Shown here: one piece after another, positions 55,533-63,553 of the stretch | Layout of the letters: the number at the start of each line of letters is the position of its first letter | How positions within the stretch are numbered: position 1 is the stretch's first letter | Source: Bryobacterales bacterium | GTDB lineage: Bacteria; Acidobacteriota; Terriglobia; Bryobacterales; Bryobacteraceae | Length of the DNA stretch: 64,000 nt | Reading direction: 5' to 3' | Assembly (NCBI GenBank): GCA_003142355.1 | Contig: PLMF01000427.1 | Coordinates: forward strand, 1-64,000 | Made by a program: the position numbers and the translations under genes | The notes under the pieces: generated by a model | Told to the model about the DNA's origin: nothing | Databases searched by the model: none | Seen by the model: only the letters and a program-made list of their open reading frames with translations

Positions 55533-55553
55533 ACAATGATTGTATAATGCAAT
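55533..55553 (-). promoter_or_regulatory. Palindromic operator-promoter of the hgcAB unit
   Basis: A perfect palindrome, ACAAT-G-ATTGT (55533-55543), abuts the GTG start. It overlaps ATTG-N7-CAAT (55539-55553), which contains the TATA-like -10 region. MarR proteins bind such palindromes, so this is a good autoregulatory site at the head of the marR-hgcA-hgcB-decarboxylase unit. Confidence 0.55.
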
Positions 55554-55764
55554 AGATGCGTTGCGCAAGCGTAGTCTTATGATGTCTTGCCGGGGAGGTT
55601 CGGCTTCGCGGCGAGGGCTCGGCGCTCACTCTGTCAGAACAGGTTCGAGGTTCTGAATAGCGCCATCTTCGGCGGGCCAGCATGTGTGGCCGGATCCACC
55701 ACGTCCGGCGCCATGACCAGCACCGTCGACAATGCCGGGCGGCAACTTCAGTTGGCCGGGAGTT

Positions 55765-56184
55765 CTAAATATCCCAATCCTGCACGTAGGTTCTCTGCTT
55801 CTCCGCCCAACTGCGGACAATTGAGGCGAAATTGACGCCGTCCACGATCCCGGCAACGCTCTTATCGACGTTGCGCCACAATTCGCTGAATGGGGTCTCG
55901 CGCTGGTGGCCCTTCTGTTTCCGCGGGGAGCCGTCGACGAACCGCAGCACCTCACCAACGGTAATCGCCTCCGGAAGCCGTGCCAGGTTGTAGCCGCCAG
56001 CCACGCCCCGGTGCGACTCCACGAAACCGCCCTGTTTCAGCGACGATAGAATCGACTCCAGAAATTTTCTGGGGATCTTCTGCCGCTTCGCAATGCTGGC
56101 TATCTTGATGGGTTCATCGGTGCTCTGCGAGGCCAGGTCAAAAAGGGCCTGAAGGGCATAGCGGCCTTTGGAGGAAATGTTCAT
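55765..56184 (-). CDS. Rrf2-family transcriptional regulator (CymR-like)
   Basis: This is a 139-residue Rrf2 protein. The winged helix-turn-helix is at residues 1-65 (SKGRYALQALFDLA, then RQKIPRKFLESILSSLKQGG), with GVAGGYNLARLPEAITVGEV following. It has no cysteines, so it is not an Fe-S sensor like IscR. It resembles CymR-type regulators, which sense cysteine status through a complex with CysK. It lies 48 bp after cysK in the metY-cysK-rrf2 order, supporting a CymR-like role in sulfur control. A truncated duplicate lies at 45035-45354. Confidence 0.85.
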   Translation of the reverse strand: MNISSKGRYALQALFDLASQSTDEPIKIASIAKRQKIPRKFLESILSSLKQGGFVESHRGVAGGYNLARLPEAITVGEVLRFVDGSPRKQKGHQRETPFSELWRNVDKSVAGIVDGVNFASIVRSWAEKQRTYVQDWDI

Positions 56185-56232
56185 AGATGCAGCGCGACCA
56201 GGAGCGGACGTCCACAGCCCGCCCCCGTCCGA

Positions 56233-57186
56233 TTATACGATGCCTTCGAAGAGCACCGAGGTCAGGTAGCGTTCGCCGGAGTCCGGAAGAATGACGACAA
56301 ACGTCTTCCCCGCGAACTCGGGTTGCTTTGCCAGCCGTGCCGCCACCGCCGCCGCGGCCCCGCTCGAAATACCGCTCAGCATGCCTTCTTCGCGCGCCAG
56401 CCGCTGGGCCGTTTCGATGGCTTCTTCGTTGGTGATGGTCTCTACGCGATCCACCACGGAAAGATCCAACGTGTCCGGAATGATGCCCGCGCCGATGCCC
56501 TGGATCTTGTGCGGTCCCGGCTTCAGCGGCTGGCCGGCCAGTTTCTGGGTGATCACCGGGCTGTTCGCCGGTTCCACAGCCACCGAGGTGATAGCCTTGC
56601 CCCGTGTCTGCTTGATGTAGCGGGAAACGCCGGTGATGGTTCCGCCGGTCCCCACTCCGCTCACCAGAACGTCCACCTCCCCGTTGGTGTCGTCCCAAAT
56701 CTCCGGGCCGGTGGTGCTGAAATGGATGGCGGGGTTGGCCGGGTTCTTGAACTGCTGGAGCAGCAGGTAGTGCTTCGGGTCGGAATTGTAGATCTCTTCC
56801 GCCTTGGCGATGGCTCCGGGCATTCCTTTCGCGCCCTCGGTGAGCACCAGGTTGGCGCCGAATGCCTTTAGCACCTTGCGCCGCTCCAGTGACATGGTCT
56901 CGGGCATGGTCAATGTAATCGAGTAGCCGCGCGACGCCGCAACGAACGCCAGTGCGATCCCCGTATTGCCGCTGGTGGGTTCCACCAGTTCCACGCCGGG
57001 CTTCAGCAGCCCGCGCTGCTCGGCGTCCCAAATCATGGAGGCGCCGATCCGGCACTTCACCGAGTAGGAGGGGTTGCGGCCTTCGATTTTGCCGTACACC
57101 TTCGTTCCCGGCCCGTTCACAATGCGATTGAGCTTGATAAGCGGAGTCTTTCCGATGCTGAGTGAGTTGTCTTCGAACGATGCCAT
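56233..57186 (-). CDS. cysK: Cysteine synthase A (O-acetylserine sulfhydrylase)
   Basis: This is a 317-residue PLP enzyme making cysteine from O-acetylserine and sulfide. The Schiff-base Lys lies in [15 protein letters not shown], and the substrate loop [13 protein letters not shown], the phosphate-binding [15 protein letters not shown] and [10 protein letters not shown] are all in place. It starts 6 bp after metY and is followed by rrf2, forming one sulfur-assimilation operon. In CymR systems CysK also acts as a co-repressor partner, which fits the neighbouring regulator. It differs from the second cysteine synthase at 61516. Confidence 0.92.
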   Translation of the reverse strand: MASFEDNSLSIGKTPLIKLNRIVNGPGTKVYGKIEGRNPSYSVKCRIGASMIWDAEQRGLLKPGVELVEPTSGNTGIALAFVAASRGYSITLTMPETMSLERRKVLKAFGANLVLTEGAKGMPGAIAKAEEIYNSDPKHYLLLQQFKNPANPAIHFSTTGPEIWDDTNGEVDVLVSGVGTGGTITGVSRYIKQTRGKAITSVAVEPANSPVITQKLAGQPLKPGPHKIQGIGAGIIPDTLDLSVVDRVETITNEEAIETAQRLAREEGMLSGISSGAAAAVAARLAKQPEFAGKTFVVILPDSGERYLTSVLFEGIV

Positions 57187-57192
57187 GTGCGT

Positions 57193-58500
57193 TTACTCCT
57201 GTGAGATTTGCAGGGCCCGGTCCAGATCGGCCTTGATGTCTTCGATATCTTCGATCCCCACCGAGACCCGAATATAGTCCGGCGTGACTCCCGTCTCGGC
57301 CTGTTCCTTTTCCGTGAGCTGGGAATGCGTGGTGGAGGCCGGATGGATCACCAGCGTCTTGGCGTCCCCGACGTTGGCCAGATGGCTGGCCAGCTTCACA
57401 TTGTTGATGAACTTGACGCCGGCATCTTTTCCGCCGCGCACGCCGAACCCCAGAATCGCCCCCGCGCCTTTGGGCAAATACTTTTTCGCATTCTGGTAGT
57501 GCGAGTGGTTGGGAAGACCGGGGTAGTTCACCCAGGTCACCGCGGGATGCCGCAGCAGCCACTCCGCCAGCGCCTGCGCGTTTTGCGTATGGCGTTCGAT
57601 GCGCAGATGCAGGGTCTCGATGCCCAATAGCAGCAGGAACGCCGCGAACGGGCTCTGTGTGGCCCCCGTGTCGCGCAGCCAGTGGGTGCGTATGTGGATG
57701 ATGTAAGCCAGGTTGCCGAGCGGCTTGAGCGCCTCGGCGAAAACAATGCCGTGGTACGAGTCGCTCGGTTCGGTGAACTCCGGCCACTTCCTGGGATTGT
57801 CCGCCCACTGGAAATTACCGCTATCGACGATGGCGCCGCCGATGTGGACCCCGTGGCCGCCCAGGAACTTGGTGGTCGAGTAGACCGCGATATCGATGCC
57901 GTGCTCGAACGGCCGGAACAGCGCCGGCGTCAGCACCGTGTTATCGATGATCACCGGCAGGCCGTGCTTGTGGGCGGTATCGGCGAGGGCCCGAAAATCG
58001 GGCACATCGTTCTTGGGATTCCCCACCGATTCCAGGTACACCAGGCGGGTGTTCTCGTCCACCAGCTTGTCGATCTCCTCGGGATGATCGGAATTGAAGA
58101 ACCGCACCTCGATGCCCAGTTTCTTGAAGGTCTGGGTGAAGAGCGTCCATGTGCCTCCGTACAGGCTGGTGGCGGAAATGAAGTTCTGCCCGGAGTGCGT
58201 GATGGTGAGGATGGCGGCCACAATGGCCGCCTGGCCCGAGGCGAACGCCAGCCCGCCAATACCGCCATCGAGCGCCGTGAGCCGCTTCTCCAGCACGTCG
58301 TTGGTCGGGTTCATCAGGCGCGAGTAGATGTTGCCGAACTCTCGCAACCCGAAAAGATTCGCTGCCGTATCGGCATCTTTGAAAACGTAGCTGGATGTAG
58401 CGTAAATCGGGACCGCCCGTGCCGTCGTAGCGGGGTCGGGCTCCTGTCCGGCATGCAAAGCGAGCGTGCCTAGACCCTGTTTCCGTTGTGTGTCTGCCAT
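57193..58500 (-). CDS. metY: O-acetylhomoserine sulfhydrylase
   Basis: This is a 435-residue enzyme of the Cys/Met metabolism PLP family. It shows YSRLMNPTNDVLEKRL, GLAFASGQAAI, IDNTVLTPALFRPFEHG, and the PLP Lys in YSTTKFLGGHG. The length and the extra loop separate it from cystathionine gamma-synthase and fit MetY, which forms homocysteine from O-acetylhomoserine and sulfide. It is the first gene of metY-cysK-rrf2. Translation starts at ATG 58500. Confidence 0.9.
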   Translation of the reverse strand: MADTQRKQGLGTLALHAGQEPDPATTARAVPIYATSSYVFKDADTAANLFGLREFGNIYSRLMNPTNDVLEKRLTALDGGIGGLAFASGQAAIVAAILTITHSGQNFISATSLYGGTWTLFTQTFKKLGIEVRFFNSDHPEEIDKLVDENTRLVYLESVGNPKNDVPDFRALADTAHKHGLPVIIDNTVLTPALFRPFEHGIDIAVYSTTKFLGGHGVHIGGAIVDSGNFQWADNPRKWPEFTEPSDSYHGIVFAEALKPLGNLAYIIHIRTHWLRDTGATQSPFAAFLLLLGIETLHLRIERHTQNAQALAEWLLRHPAVTWVNYPGLPNHSHYQNAKKYLPKGAGAILGFGVRGGKDAGVKFINNVKLASHLANVGDAKTLVIHPASTTHSQLTEKEQAETGVTPDYIRVSVGIEDIEDIKADLDRALQISQE

Positions 58501-58526
58501 GAGTGAGTCCTCTCCGGTGTCACCGG

Positions 58527-59429
58527 CTATAGTCCGTATGATACGCCCAGCGCGAACTGATGCCGCGCTTTCAGATTCACGCCCGGTTCGATGGTGCCGG
58601 CCGCCTGGGCCACACCGAAATCGATATTGAATTTCGCCTTCGGCGAGGGCACAATCCGCGCGGCGTAGGTGATGGTGGTCGGCACGATCGCGCCCGGCAG
58701 GTTCCGCACCTCGCGCGGTTCCTGTGAAAACTCCGACCCGAAGATGAGTGTGCTCTTGGCCGGTCCTGTAAACACGAATGCCGCCGCTCCGAAGAGCCGG
58801 CCTTTGTATGCCGGCGCATTCCCGGCGAGCCCGTAGACGGAAGCGTTGGTGGCCTTGTATCCGAGGTTCAATACGATCGGCACTGGCTTGGTTTGCGTGA
58901 TGGTCTTGCTTGCCACCACGTAGAAATCGGCGTTCGTGTAGCTCTTGTGGGGCGTTACCAGCAACCCGCTGACGTTACGATCCTGGGTGCGCGCCACGAA
59001 GCCCCCGGAGATCGCGGGCAGCCAGGACTGCTTGCCGGCGTTTTCTTTCACCACGTTGACTTTTGCATGCACCAAGTTGAAGCCCGAGTCCCACAGCGGG
59101 CTAAGCCCCGCCGTGCTGCCTTGCTGGTGCAGATCGCGCGTGTACCCGAATTCCACCCGTCCTCCCGCACCTTCCGTGACCGAAATGGTGTGGAAATTGC
59201 CCAGCACCGGCCCGGCGTTCAGGAAGTGATAGGCCACAATCGGCCTTCCGAAGCCGCTCGCGGGAGACGCCGCCGTATAGGCCAGCGGAGTGATGAAGAC
59301 GCCGGTTTGGCCGTCCCAATTGAGGCTCTGAGCCGCCGCTATGCCAGCGCCCAGGAGCCCGGTGAGCAGCAGGACAGCCGCCCTGCTCACTCGACCGATT
59401 AAAGAGTTTAAGTTCGTATTGTCCATCAT
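58527..59429 (-). CDS. DUF3034 family exported protein
   Basis: This is about 300 residues. I choose ATG 59429 (an adjacent ATG at 59426 is equal); upstream starts add an unlikely leader. The signal peptide is about residues 1-35 (VLLLTGLLGAGIAAAQ). The mature start SLNWDGQTGVFITPLAYTAA and the Gly/aromatic beta-strands match DUF3034, thought to be outer-membrane beta-barrel proteins. It lies between metY and the MoaD-MoeB gene, behind an AT-rich stretch that likely holds its promoter. The role is unknown; a link to sulfur uptake is only suggested by position. Confidence 0.7.
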   Translation of the reverse strand: MMDNTNLNSLIGRVSRAAVLLLTGLLGAGIAAAQSLNWDGQTGVFITPLAYTAASPASGFGRPIVAYHFLNAGPVLGNFHTISVTEGAGGRVEFGYTRDLHQQGSTAGLSPLWDSGFNLVHAKVNVVKENAGKQSWLPAISGGFVARTQDRNVSGLLVTPHKSYTNADFYVVASKTITQTKPVPIVLNLGYKATNASVYGLAGNAPAYKGRLFGAAAFVFTGPAKSTLIFGSEFSQEPREVRNLPGAIVPTTITYAARIVPSPKAKFNIDFGVAQAAGTIEPGVNLKARHQFALGVSYGL

Positions 59430-59499
59430 GTCAATCGAGTATAGGGTATTTTTCGCAGGATGGCAACGGAATCCGCGCGTCCGCATCAGGACCACCAGC

Positions 59500-59560
59500 T
59501 TATATCATTGATTTTATGTGAGATATATCATAAATAAATTTATCAAAATTCGATAGACAT
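59500..59560 (-). promoter_or_regulatory. AT-rich regulatory region with ATGTCTATCGA motif
   Basis: This is a strikingly AT-rich 60 bp in a GC-rich region, upstream of the DUF3034 gene. It contains TATATC/GATATA inverted elements (59500-59530) and, on the minus strand, ATGTCTATCGA (59550-59560). The same 11 bp occur at 62523-62533 in the encapsulin/cysM intergenic region, so it may be a shared sulfur-regulon site. Confidence 0.4.
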
Positions 59561-59583
59561 GGCGGTGATTGGCCGGCAAGTCG

Positions 59584-61020
59584 TCAATACTTCGGCACAC
59601 TCGGGTCCACCTGGCTGCTCCAAGCCAGAATGCCGCCCTTCATGTTGCGGACGCGATGGAAGCCGGCGTTGCGCAGAATGGCGCAGGCTTTGGCGCTGCG
59701 CGCCCCGCTTTTGCAGTGGATGATGATATCGGCTGTGCGATCCAACTCGCTCACGCGCTTGGGGAACTCGCCGAGCGGGATCGGCTTGGCCGCGGGGATG
59801 TGGGCGATCCGGCGCTCGTGCGGCTCGCGCACGTCGATCAGCAGGAAGTCGTCGCCGCGATCCAGTTTCCGCTTCACTTCCGTAACATCGATTTCGCCTT
59901 CGTCCACTTTCGTCTCACGATTCTGCGGCACGCCGCAGAACTGGTGATAGTCGATCAAGCGGGTGATGGTGGGGTGCTCGCCGCAAATCGGGCATTCCGG
60001 GTTCTTGCGCAGCCTCACTTCGCGGAAGCGCATGGCCAGCGCGTCATACAGCAGCAGGCGGCCGGCCAGGGGCTCGCCAATGCCGAGAATCAGCTTCACG
60101 GTTTCGGTGGCCTGGATCAACCCGATGGTCCCTGGCAGAATGCCCAGCACGCCGCCCTCGGCGCAACTCGGAACCAGGCTCGGAGGCGGCGGCTCGGGAT
60201 AGAGGCAGCGGTAGCACGGTCCACCCTGGTAGGCGAACACCGTGGCCTGGCCTTCGAAGCGGAAGATGGAGCCGTACACGTTGGGCTTGCCGAGCAGCAC
60301 GCAGGCGTCATTCACCAGGTAGCGCGTGGGGAAATTGTCGGTGCCGTCCACGACGATGTCGTAGTCTTTCAAGATCGCCAACGCGTTTTCGCTGGTGAGC
60401 GCGGTTTCGTGCTTGACCACGGTCACGTTGGGGTTGATGGCGCGCATCTTCTCTTCGGCGGAGTCGAGCTTCTTCCGGCCCACGTCGTGTGTGAAATGGA
60501 TGACCTGCCGCTGGAGGTTGGAGGAATCCACCACGTCGAAATCCACGATTCCGATCCGCCCCACGCCCGCCGCGGCGAGGTACAGGCCCAAAGGGGCGCC
60601 CAGCCCGCCGGCGCCGATCAGCAGCACCTTCGCGGTCTTCAGCTTTTGTTGTCCTTTCACGCCAACCTCGGGAAGGATCAGGTGGCGGCTGTAGCGCAGC
60701 GTCTCCTCCCGGGAAAGTTCCTCCGTTTCGGCGGGAGCGGCAACACATGAGCCACCGGCGATCGACGGCACCAGGGAAATGGTGTCGGCCGCCGCGGCGA
60801 GCGTCGCGTCGCGGCTCAAGTAGCGGATGTCTTCGTCGTTCAGGTATACGTTGACGAAGCTGCGCACCTTGCCCTCATCGGTGAAGATCTGCTTTCGCAG
60901 CTCGGGATATTGCGCGGTCAGCGCGTGAAGCGCTTCGCCCACCGTGGCGCCGGAAACTTCGATGGCATCGAGCCTTCCGGTAAATTGCCGCAGTGGCGTC
61001 GGTATCAGGATCTTGGGCAT
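59584..61020 (-). CDS. MoaD/CysO - MoeB/ThiF - rhodanese triple fusion
   Basis: This is a 478-residue protein starting at ATG 61020. Residues 1-90 form a ubiquitin-like sulfur carrier (MPKILIPTPLRQFTGRL, ending VPSIAGG with the GG at 89-90). After a short linker comes the E1-like adenylating domain: LLIGAGGLGAPLGLYLAAAG for ATP, SSNLQRQVI, a Cys in VPSCAEGGVLGI, and zinc pairs CYRC and CPIC. The C-terminal rhodanese domain has the persulfide loop HCKSGARSAK. Carrier, activator and sulfur donor are normally separate. Here the carrier GG is internal, so it must be cut or act in a modified way. It lies 19 bp after the mec gene, which suggests CysO-type cysteine synthesis. Confidence 0.9.
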   Translation of the reverse strand: MPKILIPTPLRQFTGRLDAIEVSGATVGEALHALTAQYPELRKQIFTDEGKVRSFVNVYLNDEDIRYLSRDATLAAAADTISLVPSIAGGSCVAAPAETEELSREETLRYSRHLILPEVGVKGQQKLKTAKVLLIGAGGLGAPLGLYLAAAGVGRIGIVDFDVVDSSNLQRQVIHFTHDVGRKKLDSAEEKMRAINPNVTVVKHETALTSENALAILKDYDIVVDGTDNFPTRYLVNDACVLLGKPNVYGSIFRFEGQATVFAYQGGPCYRCLYPEPPPPSLVPSCAEGGVLGILPGTIGLIQATETVKLILGIGEPLAGRLLLYDALAMRFREVRLRKNPECPICGEHPTITRLIDYHQFCGVPQNRETKVDEGEIDVTEVKRKLDRGDDFLLIDVREPHERRIAHIPAAKPIPLGEFPKRVSELDRTADIIIHCKSGARSAKACAILRNAGFHRVRNMKGGILAWSSQVDPSVPKY

Positions 61021-61039
61021 GGGGTTCCTCGGTTCCAGG

Positions 61040-61519
61040 TCATCGGCCGGCGGCAGCCGGCCCGTCAACCGCCAAGCGCGGCGGCGAACTTGCGGCTGCC
61101 CGTTCCACAATCAACTTTTCTTTCACTGCTCCAGTTAGCTCCATATCCGGCAACCAGCTATTGGCGTGGTGGTAGAATCCGTACCGGATCGAAAGCACCA
61201 GGAAGGAGTACCACGGGCAGGAGTTCTTCAGATCGGTCTCGGAGAAATAGGCGTCGCAATCGGGGTGCGAATGGTAGATGCCGATCAGATCCATGCGCCG
61301 CTCGCGCGCCGCCCGGTCGGCGGCCAGCAGATCTTCCGGCCGCAACTCATAGCGCTCGTCCTGCTCGCCCGCGAACGCGTTTTCGAGCGGCAGCGCCACG
61401 CGCACGTCCTTTACGCCCTCCGCGGCGGACCCGAGCATGGCGCCACAGCATTCGTTCGGATAGGCGCGGCGCGCGTGTGCCACCATGACCTCCCACGCTT
61501 CGAAAGCAATCCGAATCAT
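61040..61519 (-). CDS. Mec-type JAMM metalloprotease
   Basis: This is a 159-residue JAB/MPN protein. The zinc motif is complete: Glu23 in YPNECCG, then H83-x-H85-x7-S93-x2-D96 in IYHSHPDCDAYFSETD. In actinobacteria such Mec proteins release cysteine from the carrier CysO. Its ATG overlaps the cysM stop by 4 bp (ATGA) and it is followed by the MoaD-MoeB-rhodanese gene, so the three form a carrier-protein cysteine pathway. It could also process the internal GG of the fused carrier, which is inference. Confidence 0.88.
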   Translation of the reverse strand: MIRIAFEAWEVMVAHARRAYPNECCGAMLGSAAEGVKDVRVALPLENAFAGEQDERYELRPEDLLAADRAARERRMDLIGIYHSHPDCDAYFSETDLKNSCPWYSFLVLSIRYGFYHHANSWLPDMELTGAVKEKLIVERAAASSPPRLAVDGPAAAGR

Positions 61520-62469
61520 GCATCCTCCCAGAAGGGCTCGCTCAGATACTTGTCGGCGCTGTCGCACAGCACGGTAACGATGGTGGCGCTCTGGCCGCGC
61601 GCGCTCACCTCCCGAGCCACCATCAGCGCCGCGTGAACGTTGCAACCCGACGAGATCCCCACCAGTAAGCCCTCTTCCCGCGCCAAACGCCGCACCATGG
61701 CGTAGGCGTCCTCGGTTTCGATCCACAGGTTGCGGTCCGCCAGTTTCTCGTCGTAGATTCCCGGCACGATGGCGGTGGGCATATGCTTCAACCCTTCCAG
61801 GCCGTGAAAGCCGCTGGAGGGCTGCGCCGAGATGCACTGCACGTGCGGCAGCTCGCGGCGCAAACGGCGGCTGACGCCCATGAACGTGCCGCTGGTGCCC
61901 ATGGCCGCCACGAAATGCGTAAGGCCGCCGCCGCTCTGCCTGACGATCTCCGGCCCGGTGTGTTCGTAATGCGCCTTCCAATTCGCCGGGTTGTTGTACT
62001 GGTCCGGATAGAAGTAGGAGTCCGGATCGCTCCTGTAAATCTCGCGGCACATTCGGATGGCGCCGTCGGAACCCTCGGCGGCATCGCTGAGGACGGTTTC
62101 CGCGCCATACGCTTTTAAGATGCGCCGGCGTTCCAGGGAAGCGTTGGCGGGCAGGCACAACTTCACCTTGTAGCCGCGGTTCGCCGCGATCATGGCGTAG
62201 GCTATGCCGGTATTGCCGCTGGTGGCGTCGAGGATCACCCGGCCATGGTTCAGCTTCCCGGAGCGCTCGCCATCCAGAATCATGTGGAGCGCCGCGCGGT
62301 CTTTCACCGAGCCGCCCGGATTGAAATACTCGGCCTTGGCGAGAATCTCCACGCCGCGAAACTTGCGGGAAATCCTCTCGAGCCGCAGCAGGGGAGTGTT
62401 CCCGATGGTCGCGAGCAGCGGCACCGGTTCCGGCCGAGCCGGCTGAAACGCGGGTGAAGTGGATGTCAT
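61516..62469 (-). CDS. cysM: CysM-type cysteine synthase
   Basis: This is a 317-residue PLP enzyme. The Lys is in [46 protein letters not shown] and ISSGCNVHAA are the PLP and substrate loops. Within the cysteine synthase family it is closer in context to CysM, which uses O-phosphoserine and a thiocarboxylated carrier. It is the first gene of cysM-mec-MoaD/MoeB/rhodanese and divergent from the encapsulin gene. Substrate choice (O-acetylserine or O-phosphoserine) is not shown by the sequence alone. Confidence 0.87.
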   Translation of the reverse strand: MTSTSPAFQPARPEPVPLLATIGNTPLLRLERISRKFRGVEILAKAEYFNPGGSVKDRAALHMILDGERSGKLNHGRVILDATSGNTGIAYAMIAANRGYKVKLCLPANASLERRRILKAYGAETVLSDAAEGSDGAIRMCREIYRSDPDSYFYPDQYNNPANWKAHYEHTGPEIVRQSGGGLTHFVAAMGTSGTFMGVSRRLRRELPHVQCISAQPSSGFHGLEGLKHMPTAIVPGIYDEKLADRNLWIETEDAYAMVRRLAREEGLLVGISSGCNVHAALMVAREVSARGQSATIVTVLCDSADKYLSEPFWEDA

Positions 62470-62504
62470 GAGTGCCTCGCCAAGAGCGGGTACTTGAAGA
62501 TTAT

Positions 62505-62560
62505 TGCATAAAATTCATCCTAATGTCTATCGACAATATGATATACTCACAGAATTGCAT
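62505..62560. promoter_or_regulatory. Divergent control region between cysM and encapsulin genes
   Basis: The intergenic region is AT-rich, in contrast to its surroundings. It holds ATGTCTATCGA (62523-62533), shared with 59550-59560, and TATACT (62542-62547) as a possible -10 box for the encapsulin gene. No clear -35 partner is seen. It probably carries both promoters and a common regulatory site, perhaps for the Rrf2 protein. Confidence 0.4.
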
Positions 62561-62629
62561 TCCGGTTGGGGAATGCTTCCTGGCCGCCCCGTTCCGGCGG
62601 CGTATTAACGAGAATTGGGAGGTAACACT

Positions 62630-63553
62630 GTGGCTGACGAGACCGCCGCGCAACAGGCTTTGCGCGAACAGGCTGCGTTTCAATTAGCGAATGTCAACAA
62701 GACGGCTCCTCAGTACGGGGCAATCACCCCGCGCTGGCTGGTTCGTCTTCTGGACTGGAAACCGCTCGAGGCCGGGACTTTCCGCCTCAACCGCGTGGAC
62801 GAGGGCAAGGCCATCGAAGTCACCTGCGGCCAGGCCGAGGAGACCCCCTTACCGGGAACGTACGTCCAGTACGAGGAGAAGCCCAAAGAACACAAGTTGA
62901 GCGCCATCAATGCGGTGCTGAACGTTCATACCCGGATATCCGACCTCTTTAGCAAACCCTACGACCAGATCGGAGAACAGCTTCGTCTGATCATCGAGAA
63001 CGTGAAAGAGCGGCAGGAGAGCGAACTCCTCAACAATGCCGACTATGGTTTTCTGCACAACGTCGCGCCGAAGCAGCACCTGAAGACCAGAACGGGTCCC
63101 CCGACGCCAGACGACCTGGATGAATTGTTGACGAAGGTGTGGAAGGAGCCGTCGTTCTTCCTGGCTCACCCGCGCACCATCGCGGCGTTCGGACGGGAAT
63201 GCACGTTTCGCGGCGTTCCACCGCCCACCATCACGCTGTTCGGAAACCCGTTTCTCACATGGCGGGGTCTGCCGTTGATCCCCACCGACAAGATACGGGT
63301 GAAGAACTCCGATAACAAGTCGAAGATCCTGCTGTTGCGCGTGGGAGAACGAAAACAAGGCTGCATCGGACTGTTCCAGTCGGGACTTCCCGGCGAGCAA
63401 AGCCCGGGGTTGTCGGTTCGCTTCATGGGCATCGGCAAAGACGCTCTGGCCTCGTACCTGATTGCGCTGTACTGCTCGACTGCCGTGCTGACCGACGACG
63501 CCATCGCCATTCTGGAAGACGTGGACGTGAGCAACTACCATGAGTACAAATGA
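62630..63553 (+). CDS. Family 2A encapsulin shell protein
   Basis: This is a 307-residue protein. GTG 62630 is preceded by GGGAGG. It matches the SrpI-like family 2A encapsulin shell proteins throughout: ITPRWLVRLLDWKPLEAGTF, ERQESELLNNADYGFL, KWEPSFFLAHPRTIAAF-like, SPGLSVRFMGIGKDALASYL and the C-terminus YHEYK. These proteins self-assemble into HK97-fold nanocompartments. Family 2A shells enclose a cysteine desulfurase and store or handle sulfur. The next gene, overlapping by 14 bp, encodes exactly such a cargo. It sits divergently from the cysM operon. Confidence 0.92.
   Translation: MADETAAQQALREQAAFQLANVNKTAPQYGAITPRWLVRLLDWKPLEAGTFRLNRVDEGKAIEVTCGQAEETPLPGTYVQYEEKPKEHKLSAINAVLNVHTRISDLFSKPYDQIGEQLRLIIENVKERQESELLNNADYGFLHNVAPKQHLKTRTGPPTPDDLDELLTKVWKEPSFFLAHPRTIAAFGRECTFRGVPPPTITLFGNPFLTWRGLPLIPTDKIRVKNSDNKSKILLLRVGERKQGCIGLFQSGLPGEQSPGLSVRFMGIGKDALASYLIALYCSTAVLTDDAIAILEDVDVSNYHEYK

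Noticed and set aside
56138..57808. A 556-codon minus-strand frame across cysK and metY
   Set aside because: It is in another frame of the same strand as two clear enzymes with intact active sites, and it crosses their junction.
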